Shown piece after piece: positions 44,011-51,737 of a DNA stretch of 57,587 nt. Both the position numbers and the translations under genes were made by a program. Every line of letters starts with the position of its first letter. The stretch's first letter is position 1. Origin of the DNA: Myroides pelagicus (GTDB lineage: Bacteria; Bacteroidota; Bacteroidia; Flavobacteriales; Flavobacteriaceae); assembly GCF_009711055.1 (NCBI RefSeq), contig NZ_WMJY01000021.1:1-57587 (forward strand). Reading direction: 5' to 3'. The notes below the pieces were generated by a model that was not told the DNA's origin, did no database searches, and worked only from the letters and a program-made list of their open reading frames with translations.

Positions 44011-44257
44011 TAGTTCGACAGTTACCGAACCATTGATAAAGTTAATGAATTCCAGGCTTTATCGAAGTTTGTGTGAGTGTTGTTCGGGACTTGTTCGGTA
44101 GAAGTGCTGAAAATAGGGGGTATTACCGAAGAGGACTCGCAGGAGTATTGAATAAAGCCTTGTAAATACAGGGTTTAACTATATTTTTGGTCGCAAAAAA
44201 AATAAAATAGATGAGGCAAAATGAGAAAATTAAAAACTTGGAGTGTTGGTGTTTTTT
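44011..44257 (+). ncRNA. candidate structured RNA, copy 2
   Basis: Homologous to 11428-11670 with all sequence blocks conserved in order. Pairs here are TACCGAAC (44023) with GTTCGG (44082), TTCGGTA (44094) with TACCGAA (44124), AGGCTTTAT (44054-44062) with ATAAAGCCT (44152-44160, 9 bp), and GTATT with AATAC around the latter strand. The third stem shows A-U in copy 1 replaced by G-C here, and two G-U pairs replaced by Watson-Crick pairs. It ends near a T6 run at 44252-44257; the terminator stem is weaker than in copy 1. No conserved reading frame. Confidence 0.5.
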
Positions 44258-44381
44258 ATTTGTAAAAATAAGGAAGTCAATTACTTTGATTCGTGTAATT
44301 GTTTGATTTTAGTGGCTTAGTTGAGGTGTTCTTCAGTATAAATATATCAATGTTATTGTGCTGGATAGGAGTGAAACGATA

Positions 44382-44413
44382 AAACCCTATCAGCCAATGG
44401 GTCGATAGGGTTT
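44382..44413 (-). terminator. terminator of the META lipoprotein gene
   Basis: A perfect 10-bp stem AAACCCTATC with GATAGGGTTT, 25 bp past the leftward stop. The U run on the minus strand is short. Confidence 0.7.
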
Positions 44414-44438
44414 ACTAATTGCTTATTGTGCGTTAAAA

Positions 44439-44933
44439 TTATTCTGTGGTTTCCGCTTTTTTGAATGTTAGTACGACAACATCTCCAGCTGTAAGTACTA
44501 ATTGTTCATCGACAATATCGTATTTCGTTACACTTAGTAGTGTTTCTGTGAATAAGGCATCAGCGACTCCCTCGCAGAACATTTTTGTTCCTGCTAGGTT
44601 GTCCCCAATTGTCAATCCATTTGCTTCTTTGTTTTCAAAGGTTCCCATTAGGTTGTTACACCCGTCATTACCGTATAATTTACCTTCTTCTTCGAATGTT
44701 AAGGCTGGTTTTTTGCTTGGGTATAGTTGATCAATTGCTTTTCCTTCTGCTCCAGCAGAAGTAATCGAAACTAATTCCCAGCTTCCTTCTAGTGCATTTG
44801 TAGTTTTCACTTCTTCTTTTGCTGTTTCAGCAACTTGCTCTGTTGTTGCAGTTTCTTCTTTTTTCTGTTTGTCATTACAGCTTACAAATCCTATTGTTAA
44901 AACTGCTGCTAATAATAATACCGTCTTTTTCAT
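44439..44933 (-). CDS. META-domain lipoprotein
   Basis: A 164-residue lipoprotein: signal MKKTVLLLAAVLTIGFVSC (Cys19), an acidic Thr/Glu linker, then one META (HslJ-like) domain with LEGSWELVSI, PALTFEEEGKLYGNDGCNNLMGTFE and GTKMFCEGVADALFTETLLSV. The two conserved domain cysteines (in DGCN and FCEG) can form a disulfide. META lipoproteins are envelope proteins, some linked to novobiocin or stress resistance; no precise role. Single gene. Confidence 0.87.
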   Translation of the reverse strand: MKKTVLLLAAVLTIGFVSCNDKQKKEETATTEQVAETAKEEVKTTNALEGSWELVSITSAGAEGKAIDQLYPSKKPALTFEEEGKLYGNDGCNNLMGTFENKEANGLTIGDNLAGTKMFCEGVADALFTETLLSVTKYDIVDEQLVLTAGDVVVLTFKKAETTE

Positions 44934-45080
44934 GGCGTTTGATTTTATTGTTTAGCTGTAAAAATAATGAAAAACTAGATAAATGCTATTGCTATTTATG
45001 TTTTTTAATAGTGTATTTGTCTTTTTTAAATAAGTGTATTCAAGTAACTAGCGATTGTGACGTTGTATAAATTACAAGAA

Positions 45081-45112
45081 AAAGGGGCATAGCAGTTTGT
45101 GCTAGCCCCTTT
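45081..45112 (-). terminator. terminator of the creD operon
   Basis: AAAGGGGC pairs with GCCCCTTT and TAGCA with TGCTA inside, with A's to the left giving U's on the minus strand. Confidence 0.8.
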
Positions 45113-45167
45113 GGTTTAATCAATATAGTTGATAGTTTTTTTTAATTCAGTTACTGTTTGGTTAGAA

Positions 45168-46457
45168 CTAGCTATTTTTGCTTTTATTGAAGTTCATTCG
45201 TTTGGAGAAATACATTAATATCGCTAGGATAGCAAATAGTCCAACACTTCCTACGATTAAAGCAGCTTCTTTTAACTGCAATAAGAAGAATAAAAAGGCA
45301 TAAAGTAAGGATAATAGTCCAAAGATGGTCAGGGATATTCGTAGGTTTTTGCTCAACCCATAGATGAAAGTGGTGATGAGTAGTATTGTCGCACTGGCAG
45401 AGATTATATAGGCTATACTGAAACCTAAGTATTCTGAGAAGGAAAGTAATAGTACAAAGTTAATACATAAGGCAAACCCTACTAATACATAGTGTAACAA
45501 ATTAATCGATAAGTTTTTTAGGTTTTCCATAAAGAAGAACGTTGCAAATGTTAGTCCAATAAATAGCAAGGCATATTTTGTAGAGCGATTTACTTTGCTG
45601 TAGAAGTCATTCATTTGCATAAATTCCAATCCATAACTAAACTGCTCTAGTGAATAGGTATCTTTAAGATTTGTATTAACAGGGAAGGATTGAAATATTG
45701 TCCAAGAAGGATCTGTTTGGCTAATTTCTTGATTCTCTGTGTCAGGTAAATAATTTCCAATGTATTTAATATCTGAATAGTCAGTTTTTAGGTTAACTTT
45801 ATTTTGTTTTGCTGTAGCTAAAAAGTTTAGCTGAGTAGACCCTTTCAGTTGCAAAGGGAAGCTTACCTCAGTCATGGGAGTTTCTAGGCTTGTCAAGTCA
45901 CAGCTAAGCAGGTTTAGAGAACTGTTGTTTTCTAAATTTGGATCTTGTTCGAAGACCAAGCTAGGGGTGTTGTTTACTGTTATTTGTTGCATAAAGCCTC
46001 TACTATCTGAAATAGCGAAGATTAGCTTAACTTTGGTAAACTCAGCAGGGCTTTCTAGTTTAAGTTTTTTGGCGATTGTTTCTAGGTTTTGAAACTGGGC
46101 ATTGAGCATTAAATCAGCGTTGTATAACGTGACTTCATAGAGACTTCGCTTTTTTATTTGGGTCTTGAGATCACCAGTTATGCTTTGATTTATAGGCATT
46201 ATTAGATTCGTGTTTGTTTTTTTAACAACGTTATTGTCTTTTAATACATATTCTTTTTGGTATTCGACATAGATAAAAGGACCGTAGATTGTTTGGTGCT
46301 GTCCCCATTTTGAGGTTACTTCATTGGTTACTTCAGCTTGAAAACTTTGGCGTTCTGAAATAAGGCTGTTAATAAAGGGAATACAGATCAGAAGTACGAG
46401 TGATAATACACAGATTACAATTCCCTTGATCATTGGTTTTTGATTTTCTTTGTTCAT
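45168..46457 (-). CDS. creD: CreD-like inner-membrane protein
   Basis: A 429-residue protein: one N-terminal membrane anchor (IKGIVICVLSLVLLICIPFI), a large periplasmic domain (about 35-285) with YGPFIYVEYQKEY, and five or so C-terminal helices. CreD family proteins (inner-membrane, cell-envelope integrity) share SERQSFQAEVTNEVTSKWG at the start and YALLFIGLTFATFFFMENL at the first C-terminal helix. In enterobacteria CreD is controlled by CreBC; here the upstream winged-helix gene is the likely regulator, because the operator ACTTTG-N5-CAAAGT precedes this gene by about 20 bp. Confidence 0.92.
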   Translation of the reverse strand: MNKENQKPMIKGIVICVLSLVLLICIPFINSLISERQSFQAEVTNEVTSKWGQHQTIYGPFIYVEYQKEYVLKDNNVVKKTNTNLIMPINQSITGDLKTQIKKRSLYEVTLYNADLMLNAQFQNLETIAKKLKLESPAEFTKVKLIFAISDSRGFMQQITVNNTPSLVFEQDPNLENNSSLNLLSCDLTSLETPMTEVSFPLQLKGSTQLNFLATAKQNKVNLKTDYSDIKYIGNYLPDTENQEISQTDPSWTIFQSFPVNTNLKDTYSLEQFSYGLEFMQMNDFYSKVNRSTKYALLFIGLTFATFFFMENLKNLSINLLHYVLVGFALCINFVLLLSFSEYLGFSIAYIISASATILLITTFIYGLSKNLRISLTIFGLLSLLYAFLFFLLQLKEAALIVGSVGLFAILAILMYFSKRMNFNKSKNS

Positions 46458-46477
46458 GTTATTTAGTTTTTAAAAGT

Positions 46478-46494
46478 ACTTTGTTTTTCAAAGT
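46478..46494. promoter_or_regulatory. operator upstream of creD
   Basis: ACTTTG-TTTTT-CAAAGT, a 6+6 bp inverted repeat with a 5-base spacer and flanks AAAAGT and AATT. The same site precedes the first gene of the operon. The right arm overlaps a minus-strand -7-like box (TTACTTTG). Confidence 0.6.
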
Positions 46495-46510
46495 AATTAG
46501 TTAAAAAAAA

Positions 46511-46810
46511 TTATTTTATGTTTTTAATTATATTTTCCAAATAAGCTAGGTGTTGTTCGAAGGCTTTTCTTCCTTGTGGCGTAACGGCATACGTAGTATT
46601 GGTCTTTCGACCAATAAAGCCTTTAGTAACACTGATATACTCACTGTCTTCAAGGTTTTTAAGATGAGAAGCTAAGTTGCCATCGGTTAGGTTAAGAAAT
46701 TCCTTAAGGTCTTTAAACGAAAGAGATTCATTGACCATCAGCCCGCTCATTATTCCTACTCGAATGCGGTTGTCAAAGACTTTGTTTAATTTATCTAAGT
46801 TGAATTTCAT
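46511..46810 (-). CDS. winged-helix transcriptional regulator
   Basis: A 99-residue protein of the HTH_34 (PF13601) type: NRIRVGIMSGLMVNESLSFKDLKEFLNLTDGNLASHLKNLEDSEYISVTKGFIGRKTNTTYAVTPQGRKAFEQHL is in essence one winged helix, with the recognition helix near 41-53 and the wing at 62-75. It is likely a repressor with no ligand domain. It is 3 bp after the membrane-protein gene and 53 bp before creD, so it probably governs this operon through the two matched operators. Confidence 0.9.
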   Translation of the reverse strand: MKFNLDKLNKVFDNRIRVGIMSGLMVNESLSFKDLKEFLNLTDGNLASHLKNLEDSEYISVTKGFIGRKTNTTYAVTPQGRKAFEQHLAYLENIIKNIK

Positions 46811-46813
46811 ATT

Positions 46814-47446
46814 TTAAAGGCTGTTTTTGTCGTATTTATTCCATAAGATGATTCCATAGAGTAGGTGGGTAAGTCCGAAACCTAAGGCCCATAAAAGTAA
46901 GTTGTAATCAAGAAAGTAAAAAGCTAATAATCCTAAAACAATATGAATTAACGCTATTATCTTTACTTCATTGACTGTTCCATCTTGAACTGAATAAAGA
47001 GCTAAACCATAAAATACGAGTGTTGTAGGTAGTGTGAATGGCAATAGGTTGTGCTTGTACCATATCAGACACAAGATTCCTGCTATAATTAAAGGGACTG
47101 AAAAACGAATAAGTAAGCGCTTAGTCACTTTGTTTAAAAAAGGTTGTCCTTGCTTTTTTGTTTTTCGTATAGTAAAGAAAAAGCCTCCTGTTACTGCTAC
47201 AAAAAAGGTAATTAAAGCCAATAGCAATAAATTTGTAGCGGTATATGCAGTCTGGTATGGATCTGAAAGGCTTAATTCTTGATAACTGTATAATGATTTT
47301 GTCTGCCAATTATACAATACTCCACTCGCGATAAGTCCGCAGGTACCTACCCAAATACCACTCCATCCGCTTAGACTTAAAAACTTAGTGGAGCGCTCCA
47401 TTATTGCTTTGATTTGGTTTAAATCATCAATTGCTTTATTACTCAT
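46814..47446 (-). CDS. membrane protein of the creD operon
   Basis: A 210-residue protein with six or so hydrophobic helices (about 28-48, 72-95, 114-130, 138-155, 165-185 and 190-205). A short soluble start, MSNKAIDDLNQIKAIMERSTKFLSLSGWSGI, is a marker of a Bacteroidetes family that regularly accompanies this winged-helix gene and creD. The biochemical role is unknown. The ATG at 47446 lies just after the operator-promoter; the longer frame would run through it. Confidence 0.75.
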   Translation of the reverse strand: MSNKAIDDLNQIKAIMERSTKFLSLSGWSGIWVGTCGLIASGVLYNWQTKSLYSYQELSLSDPYQTAYTATNLLLLALITFFVAVTGGFFFTIRKTKKQGQPFLNKVTKRLLIRFSVPLIIAGILCLIWYKHNLLPFTLPTTLVFYGLALYSVQDGTVNEVKIIALIHIVLGLLAFYFLDYNLLLWALGFGLTHLLYGIILWNKYDKNSL

Positions 47447-47455
47447 GATAAAAGT

Positions 47456-47472
47456 ACTTTGAAATACAAAGT
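47456..47472. promoter_or_regulatory. operator at the head of the creD operon
   Basis: ACTTTG-AAATA-CAAAGT with flanks AAAAGT and TAATT. The right arm lies inside the minus-strand -7 box TAACTTTG (47474-47467), with a TTG at 47494-47492 (17-bp spacer). Binding would block the promoter. A weaker copy of the core (TTGAAATACAAA) lies at 47484-47495. Confidence 0.65.
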
Positions 47473-47636
47473 TAATTAAATAATTGAAATACAAAACGAA
47501 AAAATAAAAATATTACAGTGTGTAAACCGTGGGGTTGGTAAGTAGTGAGTATTGGTATATTTTTATCAAAATAGCAAAAGGAAGCATAAAGGAATGAATT
47601 CTTTGAATTTTAATTCGTCTGTTTTTTAAAATCGTT

Positions 47637-47644
47637 TAATTTTG
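47637..47644 (+). promoter_or_regulatory. possible -7 box of the NCS2 permease gene
   Basis: TAATTTTG matches TAnnTTTG, 22 bases before the ATG. There is no TTG at the expected distance. The leader is too short for a purine riboswitch. Confidence 0.45.
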
Positions 47645-47666
47645 CAGGTTTAAATGCAACAACACA

Positions 47667-49010
47667 ATGAAAAGATTTTTAGAAGACTACTTTCAGTTAA
47701 GTAGTCATGGTACTACTATTAAAAAAGAATTTGTAGCAGGGATAATAACCTTTCTAACAATGTCATATATTTTAGTAGTAAACCCTAATATCCTAGCAGA
47801 TGCAGGAATGGATAGAAGTGCGCTATTTACGACGACGGCTCTAGCTACAGTATTTGCCACTCTATTGATGGGGTTTTATGCTAAGCTACCCATTGCTCAG
47901 GCTCCAGGAATGGGACTTAATAGTTTCTTTGCTTATTCAGTAGTACTAACGCTAGGATATTCATGGCAGTTTGCATTAACTGCAGTTTTTATAGAGGGAA
48001 TTATTTTCTTATTACTTACCTTTTTCAATGTACGAGAACTTATAGTGCGCAGTATACCAAAGGTACTTAAAGAAGCTATACCAGCGGGTATAGGATTGTT
48101 TATTACCCTAATTGGTTTAAAAAGTGCAGGTATTGTAGTAGGGGATCCCAACACACTGGTTCGATTAGGAGATTTTAGTCAGCACACTGTTTGGATTACA
48201 TTACTAGGACTTGTGGTGACAGGTATCCTGTTGATTCGCAATGTAAACGGAGCTATCTTGTTTGGTATATTAGCAGCGACAATATTCGGTGTGATTTTAG
48301 GTGATGTAGCACTTCCAAATAGAGTAGTAGATTTACCACCTTCTATTGAGCCGATCTTTGGTCAGGCGATAAAACCAATGTTTACAACAGAGGGTTGGAA
48401 TCAGATTTTGTCTATTGATATGGTTGTAGTGGTTTTTACTTTCCTTTTTGTTAACTTATTTGATACAGTTGGGACATTAATTGGAGTGATTTCTAAGACA
48501 AACCTAGCAGATAAAGATGGTAACTTCCCGCAAATGAAGAAAGCGCTCTTTACAGATGCTATGGGAACAACTGTAGGGTCAATATTAGGAACAAGCTCGA
48601 TTACCTCTTATGTAGAGAGTGCCTCAGGTGTAGCTTCAGGTGGACGTACAGGTCTGACAGCAGTTAGTGTGGCTTTGATGTTTGCGCTAGCACTTTTTTT
48701 AGGACCAATCTTTTTGATGATACCACCTGCAGCGACTGCTCCTGCATTAATTGTGGTGGGGTTATTTATGATTACTTCGGTTTCAAATATTAATTTCAAT
48801 AATCTCTCAGATGGGTTACCTGCATTTTTGACAATTGTATTTATGCCCTTTACCTATAGTATTGCAGAAGGTATTGTATTTGGTATTTTGAGTTTTACTC
48901 TATTAAAATTAGGAGCAAAACAACACAAAGATATTACACCGACTGTTTATGTATTGGCAATTCTGTTTTTGATTAAGATAATTTTAGATGCTATGTCGTT
49001 AGCAAAGTAA
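47667..49010 (+). CDS. NCS2-family purine permease
   Basis: A 447-residue protein with 12-14 membrane helices. The family markers are the start YFQLSSHGTTIKKEFVAGIITFLTMSYILVVNP, the substrate motif AQAPGMGLNSFFAY (about 75-88), DTVGTLIGVI (about 272-281) and GTSSITSYVESASGVASGGRTGLTAV (about 312-337). This is the AdeP/PbuG-like hypoxanthine/guanine/adenine proton symporter branch rather than the xanthine/uric acid branch. Located in the inner membrane. Confidence 0.95.
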   Translation: MKRFLEDYFQLSSHGTTIKKEFVAGIITFLTMSYILVVNPNILADAGMDRSALFTTTALATVFATLLMGFYAKLPIAQAPGMGLNSFFAYSVVLTLGYSWQFALTAVFIEGIIFLLLTFFNVRELIVRSIPKVLKEAIPAGIGLFITLIGLKSAGIVVGDPNTLVRLGDFSQHTVWITLLGLVVTGILLIRNVNGAILFGILAATIFGVILGDVALPNRVVDLPPSIEPIFGQAIKPMFTTEGWNQILSIDMVVVVFTFLFVNLFDTVGTLIGVISKTNLADKDGNFPQMKKALFTDAMGTTVGSILGTSSITSYVESASGVASGGRTGLTAVSVALMFALALFLGPIFLMIPPAATAPALIVVGLFMITSVSNINFNNLSDGLPAFLTIVFMPFTYSIAEGIVFGILSFTLLKLGAKQHKDITPTVYVLAILFLIKIILDAMSLAK

Positions 49011-49078
49011 GGCAAAAACATCAATTACTCTGTCATATAATTCTCGTATATTGTTGATTCAAAACAACAAATTAAATT

Positions 49079-50023
49079 ATGAAAGTTAGAATAGGTATTT
49101 TAGGTATTGGTGGTGTAGGAGGTTTTTATGGAGGACTACTGGCGACCCATTACCAAAAAAATTCAGATGTAGAAATAGTGTTTATTGCTCGAGGTGCTAA
49201 TCTTGAAGCGATAACTGAAGATGGTATTAAAGTTTGTGAAAAAGAAAAGGAGTACGTTGGTAGACCTAGTTTGGCGGTAGATTGTATTCAAAAAGCTGGC
49301 AAGCTTGATTATATAATTTTAGCGACTAAGGGATATGACTTAGAAGGGATTATTGCTGATTTAAAACAGGTAGTTAAGGATCAAACCGTTGTGATTCCTT
49401 TATTAAATGGAGTTGAAGCTTATGAAAAGCTAGTTGAAGCGCTTCCAAAGGGGGCAGTATGGCAAGGGTGTACCTATATCGTTACTCGGTTGATTAAACC
49501 AGGAGTAGTGGATAACCCAAGTGGACGCCAAAGAGTGTTGTTTGGGCTAGATGGAGCACTGCTTAGTCGAATGAAAACCTTTGAACAACTATTAGTAGAT
49601 GCTGGAATTCATGCGGTAGCAACAAATGAAATATCTCGTGAGGTTTGGGAAAAGTATATACTTGTGTCTTCTTCTGCTACAGCGACAACTTATTACAATA
49701 CTACTTTTGGAGGGGTGATGGAATATCACGCCGAGCAAATGAATCAATTGTTACACGAAACTGTAGCTGTTGCAAGAGCAAAAGGAGTTAAGTTGTCAGA
49801 TGATATTATTACTGTTGTTCAGGATCGCTTGCGCGCAATTGCCTATGAGGCAACAACCTCTATGCATAGTGATTTTCTAAGCGGAAAGCAGCACAATGAG
49901 TTATCTATTATGACTGGCTATATTGTCAAACAAGGTAAGGCATTGGGGGTTGATGTTTGGTTGTATGAACAGATGTATCATTCCTTGAAGCAACGAACGG
50001 GAGAAAAGTACACTATTGAATAA
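49079..50023 (+). CDS. ketopantoate reductase family protein
   Basis: A 314-residue two-domain oxidoreductase: Rossmann motif GILGIGGVGGFYGG (about 7-20), KPGVVDNPSG, the central LNGVEAYEKL and REVWEKYILVSSSATATTYY (Lys-x-x-x-N-type helix variant) leading into the helical C domain with DFLSGKQHNELSIMTGYIVKQGKALGV. The PanE/ApbA family makes pantoate for coenzyme A with NADPH, but many paralogues have other substrates, so I do not assign panE firmly. It follows the permease by 68 bp. Confidence 0.85.
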   Translation: MKVRIGILGIGGVGGFYGGLLATHYQKNSDVEIVFIARGANLEAITEDGIKVCEKEKEYVGRPSLAVDCIQKAGKLDYIILATKGYDLEGIIADLKQVVKDQTVVIPLLNGVEAYEKLVEALPKGAVWQGCTYIVTRLIKPGVVDNPSGRQRVLFGLDGALLSRMKTFEQLLVDAGIHAVATNEISREVWEKYILVSSSATATTYYNTTFGGVMEYHAEQMNQLLHETVAVARAKGVKLSDDIITVVQDRLRAIAYEATTSMHSDFLSGKQHNELSIMTGYIVKQGKALGVDVWLYEQMYHSLKQRTGEKYTIE

Positions 50024-50047
50024 ACACTAGTTAAAAGTTATAAAATA

Positions 50048-50080
50048 AAACAAGGGAGCTCTAAAGAGGCTCCCTTGTTT
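50048..50080. terminator. bidirectional terminator after the ketopantoate reductase-like gene
   Basis: A perfect 12-bp stem AAACAAGGGAGC with GCTCCCTTGTTT; serves both convergent genes. Confidence 0.88.
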
Positions 50081-50108
50081 AGTTTGAAAAAAAAATCACT
50101 TCACTCTA

Positions 50109-50732
50109 TTATTTTGTTTGTGTCGAGTCATTGTTTGTTTTAGTAGGAACTGTTGGTTCTGTTTCTTCTTGATGAAACATTTGTTTCATCTGCTCTTGTT
50201 GTAGTTGCATATCTTCTTTCATCGCTCTCATCATTTGCATGAAATCATTAGAAAAGAAGTCTTCATCAGTGTTGTTAAACATAGAGCTTTGCATATTAAA
50301 GCTACTTGAATTACTATCGAATAAGTCATTTCCAGGAGCACTAATCTCTAGGTACTTAACCCCATCTTCATTTTCGTGGATATTAACAGTATAAGGACTT
50401 ATTCCACTTGAATTGTATTCAGATTTTGACTGAGAATATCCTCGCTTGTCTTTAAACTTTGTAGTAATGGAAATAATCTCTCCCTTATCATTTCTCTTGA
50501 TGTTCGAGAATACTAAGTTGGCTATTTTTTCATTGTTTACTTCTTTCTTTATCAGCTCTAAATCTGTATCTTTAGTTTCTTTAGTAATAGTGTACTGGTA
50601 GGTAGTGTTTTTTATCTTTACTTCATTTTTTTTATCTTGTGCATGAGCATAATCCATAGCAGCAGAGATAAATAAAAATGCAAGCATAAGAAAACCTCCA
50701 ATACGTTTTTTGTGTTTAACTAATTTTGTCAT
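50109..50732 (-). CDS. hypothetical secreted protein
   Basis: A 207-residue protein with a long basic signal sequence (MTKLVKHKKRIGGFLMLAFLF, cleavage near AHAQ), then KKNEVKIKNTTYQYTITKETKDTDLELIKKEV. That resembles the intervening repeats found in Bacteroidetes BlaR1/M56-peptidase proteins (KE-x-T-D-x-x-L-x-x-I-K-x-x), where a strand-helix unit recurs. The C-terminal 70 residues are Asn/Ser/Met/Gln-rich and probably disordered, ending in a Pro-Thr-rich tail. No function can be assigned. Confidence 0.6.
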   Translation of the reverse strand: MTKLVKHKKRIGGFLMLAFLFISAAMDYAHAQDKKNEVKIKNTTYQYTITKETKDTDLELIKKEVNNEKIANLVFSNIKRNDKGEIISITTKFKDKRGYSQSKSEYNSSGISPYTVNIHENEDGVKYLEISAPGNDLFDSNSSSFNMQSSMFNNTDEDFFSNDFMQMMRAMKEDMQLQQEQMKQMFHQEETEPTVPTKTNNDSTQTK

Positions 50733-50838
50733 AGTTGATATGTGTTTATTAGTTGATGATTAACTGTATTGCTAAAGTAGTTTTTATAGTTTTAAAATAA
50801 ATATAAAAAACGCTGTAATAGTGTTAAAAAAAAATAAT

Positions 50839-51681
50839 ATGACAAGCGAATTAGTTAAGGGTGTAGGGGTGCTTAAAAGCTCAGAAGGTAGGGATATACT
50901 AACAGATTATACTTATCCTAAAGATAAAGAGGTTTTGCCATTAGTAATTTTTTGCCATGGATACAAAGGATTTAAAGATTGGGGAGCTTGGCATTTGGGG
51001 ATTGATGAAATAGCGCGTAGTGGTTGTTTTGCAGTAAAGATGAACTTTTCGATGAATGGAACAACCAAAGATGCTCCAGAAGACTTTGTGGATTTGGAAG
51101 CATTCGGCAATAGCACATATAGTCAAGAACAGCGTGATTTAGCAAGTGTGATAGCGCACTACAGGTCAAATCCCCTAGTAGCTAATGATAGGGTCTTTTT
51201 AATTGGTCATAGTAGAGGTGGAGGTGCAGTATTGTTGCAAGGTTATCACAATGAAGAAGTTACTGGGATCATTACATGGGCAGGAGTTTCTGACTTTAGG
51301 AAGCGATTTCCACATCACGAGCGTTTTGAAAAGTGGAAGCAAGAAGGAGTCTTTTATGTAGTAAATGGACGTACAAATCAGCAAATGCCACATTATTTCA
51401 TCTTTTGGGAAGACTATATAGCAAATGAAGAGCGTTTGAATGTACAGAAGGCTGCACAACATATCAATAAGCCTGTATTGATAGTACAGGGAACACAAGA
51501 TCCGGCAGTCCCATTAAAAGAGGCGCATTTATTACATCAATGGATAAATGATGCAAAGCTAGTAGAGATAGAAGGTGCAGACCATGTATTTGGTGCAAAA
51601 CACCCTTATTTGAGCAATGAGCTGCCTAGTGATTTGGCTGAGGTTATTGGTCAGACCATTGATTTTATAAAGAACAATTAG
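50839..51681 (+). CDS. alpha/beta hydrolase
   Basis: A 280-residue alpha/beta-hydrolase, dienelactone-hydrolase-like: PLVIFCHGYKGFKDWGAWH (oxyanion loop), nucleophile elbow GHSRGGG (Ser about 130), acid VQGTQDPAVP and the His in GADHVFG. It is cytosolic with no signal peptide. The substrate is unknown. I use the ATG at 50839 (MTSELVKGVGVL); a GTG six codons upstream is possible but lysine-rich. Ends at a strong terminator. Confidence 0.88.
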   Translation: MTSELVKGVGVLKSSEGRDILTDYTYPKDKEVLPLVIFCHGYKGFKDWGAWHLGIDEIARSGCFAVKMNFSMNGTTKDAPEDFVDLEAFGNSTYSQEQRDLASVIAHYRSNPLVANDRVFLIGHSRGGGAVLLQGYHNEEVTGIITWAGVSDFRKRFPHHERFEKWKQEGVFYVVNGRTNQQMPHYFIFWEDYIANEERLNVQKAAQHINKPVLIVQGTQDPAVPLKEAHLLHQWINDAKLVEIEGADHVFGAKHPYLSNELPSDLAEVIGQTIDFIKNN

Positions 51682-51690
51682 TTAAAAAAA

Positions 51691-51713
51691 AGCGAGAGGT
51701 ATTACCTCTCGCT
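51691..51713. terminator. bidirectional terminator between the hydrolase and heme A synthase genes
   Basis: AGCGAGAGG pairs with CCTCTCGCT around TATTA, with an A8 run on the left and TTTTA on the right. Confidence 0.88.
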
Positions 51714-51737
51714 TTTATATTTAGATAGACACTAATA

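Larger units (their letters stand above)
43699..44438. other. 740-bp gap between uvrA and the META lipoprotein gene
   Basis: It contains a -7-like box for uvrA (TATCTTTG on the minus strand, 43716-43723, without a TTG at the right distance), copy 2 of the candidate structured RNA (44011-44257) and the META gene terminator (44382-44413). No intact protein frame seen. Confidence 0.6.

Noticed and set aside
45168..46457. CreBC-type tag for creD regulation
   Set aside because: No CreB tandem repeat (TTCAC-type) was seen; the local winged-helix operator explains the control better.
47507..47660. Purine riboswitch before the NCS2 permease gene
   Set aside because: The -7 box lies 22 bases before the start codon, leaving no room for an aptamer, and the characteristic three-helix core was not seen.
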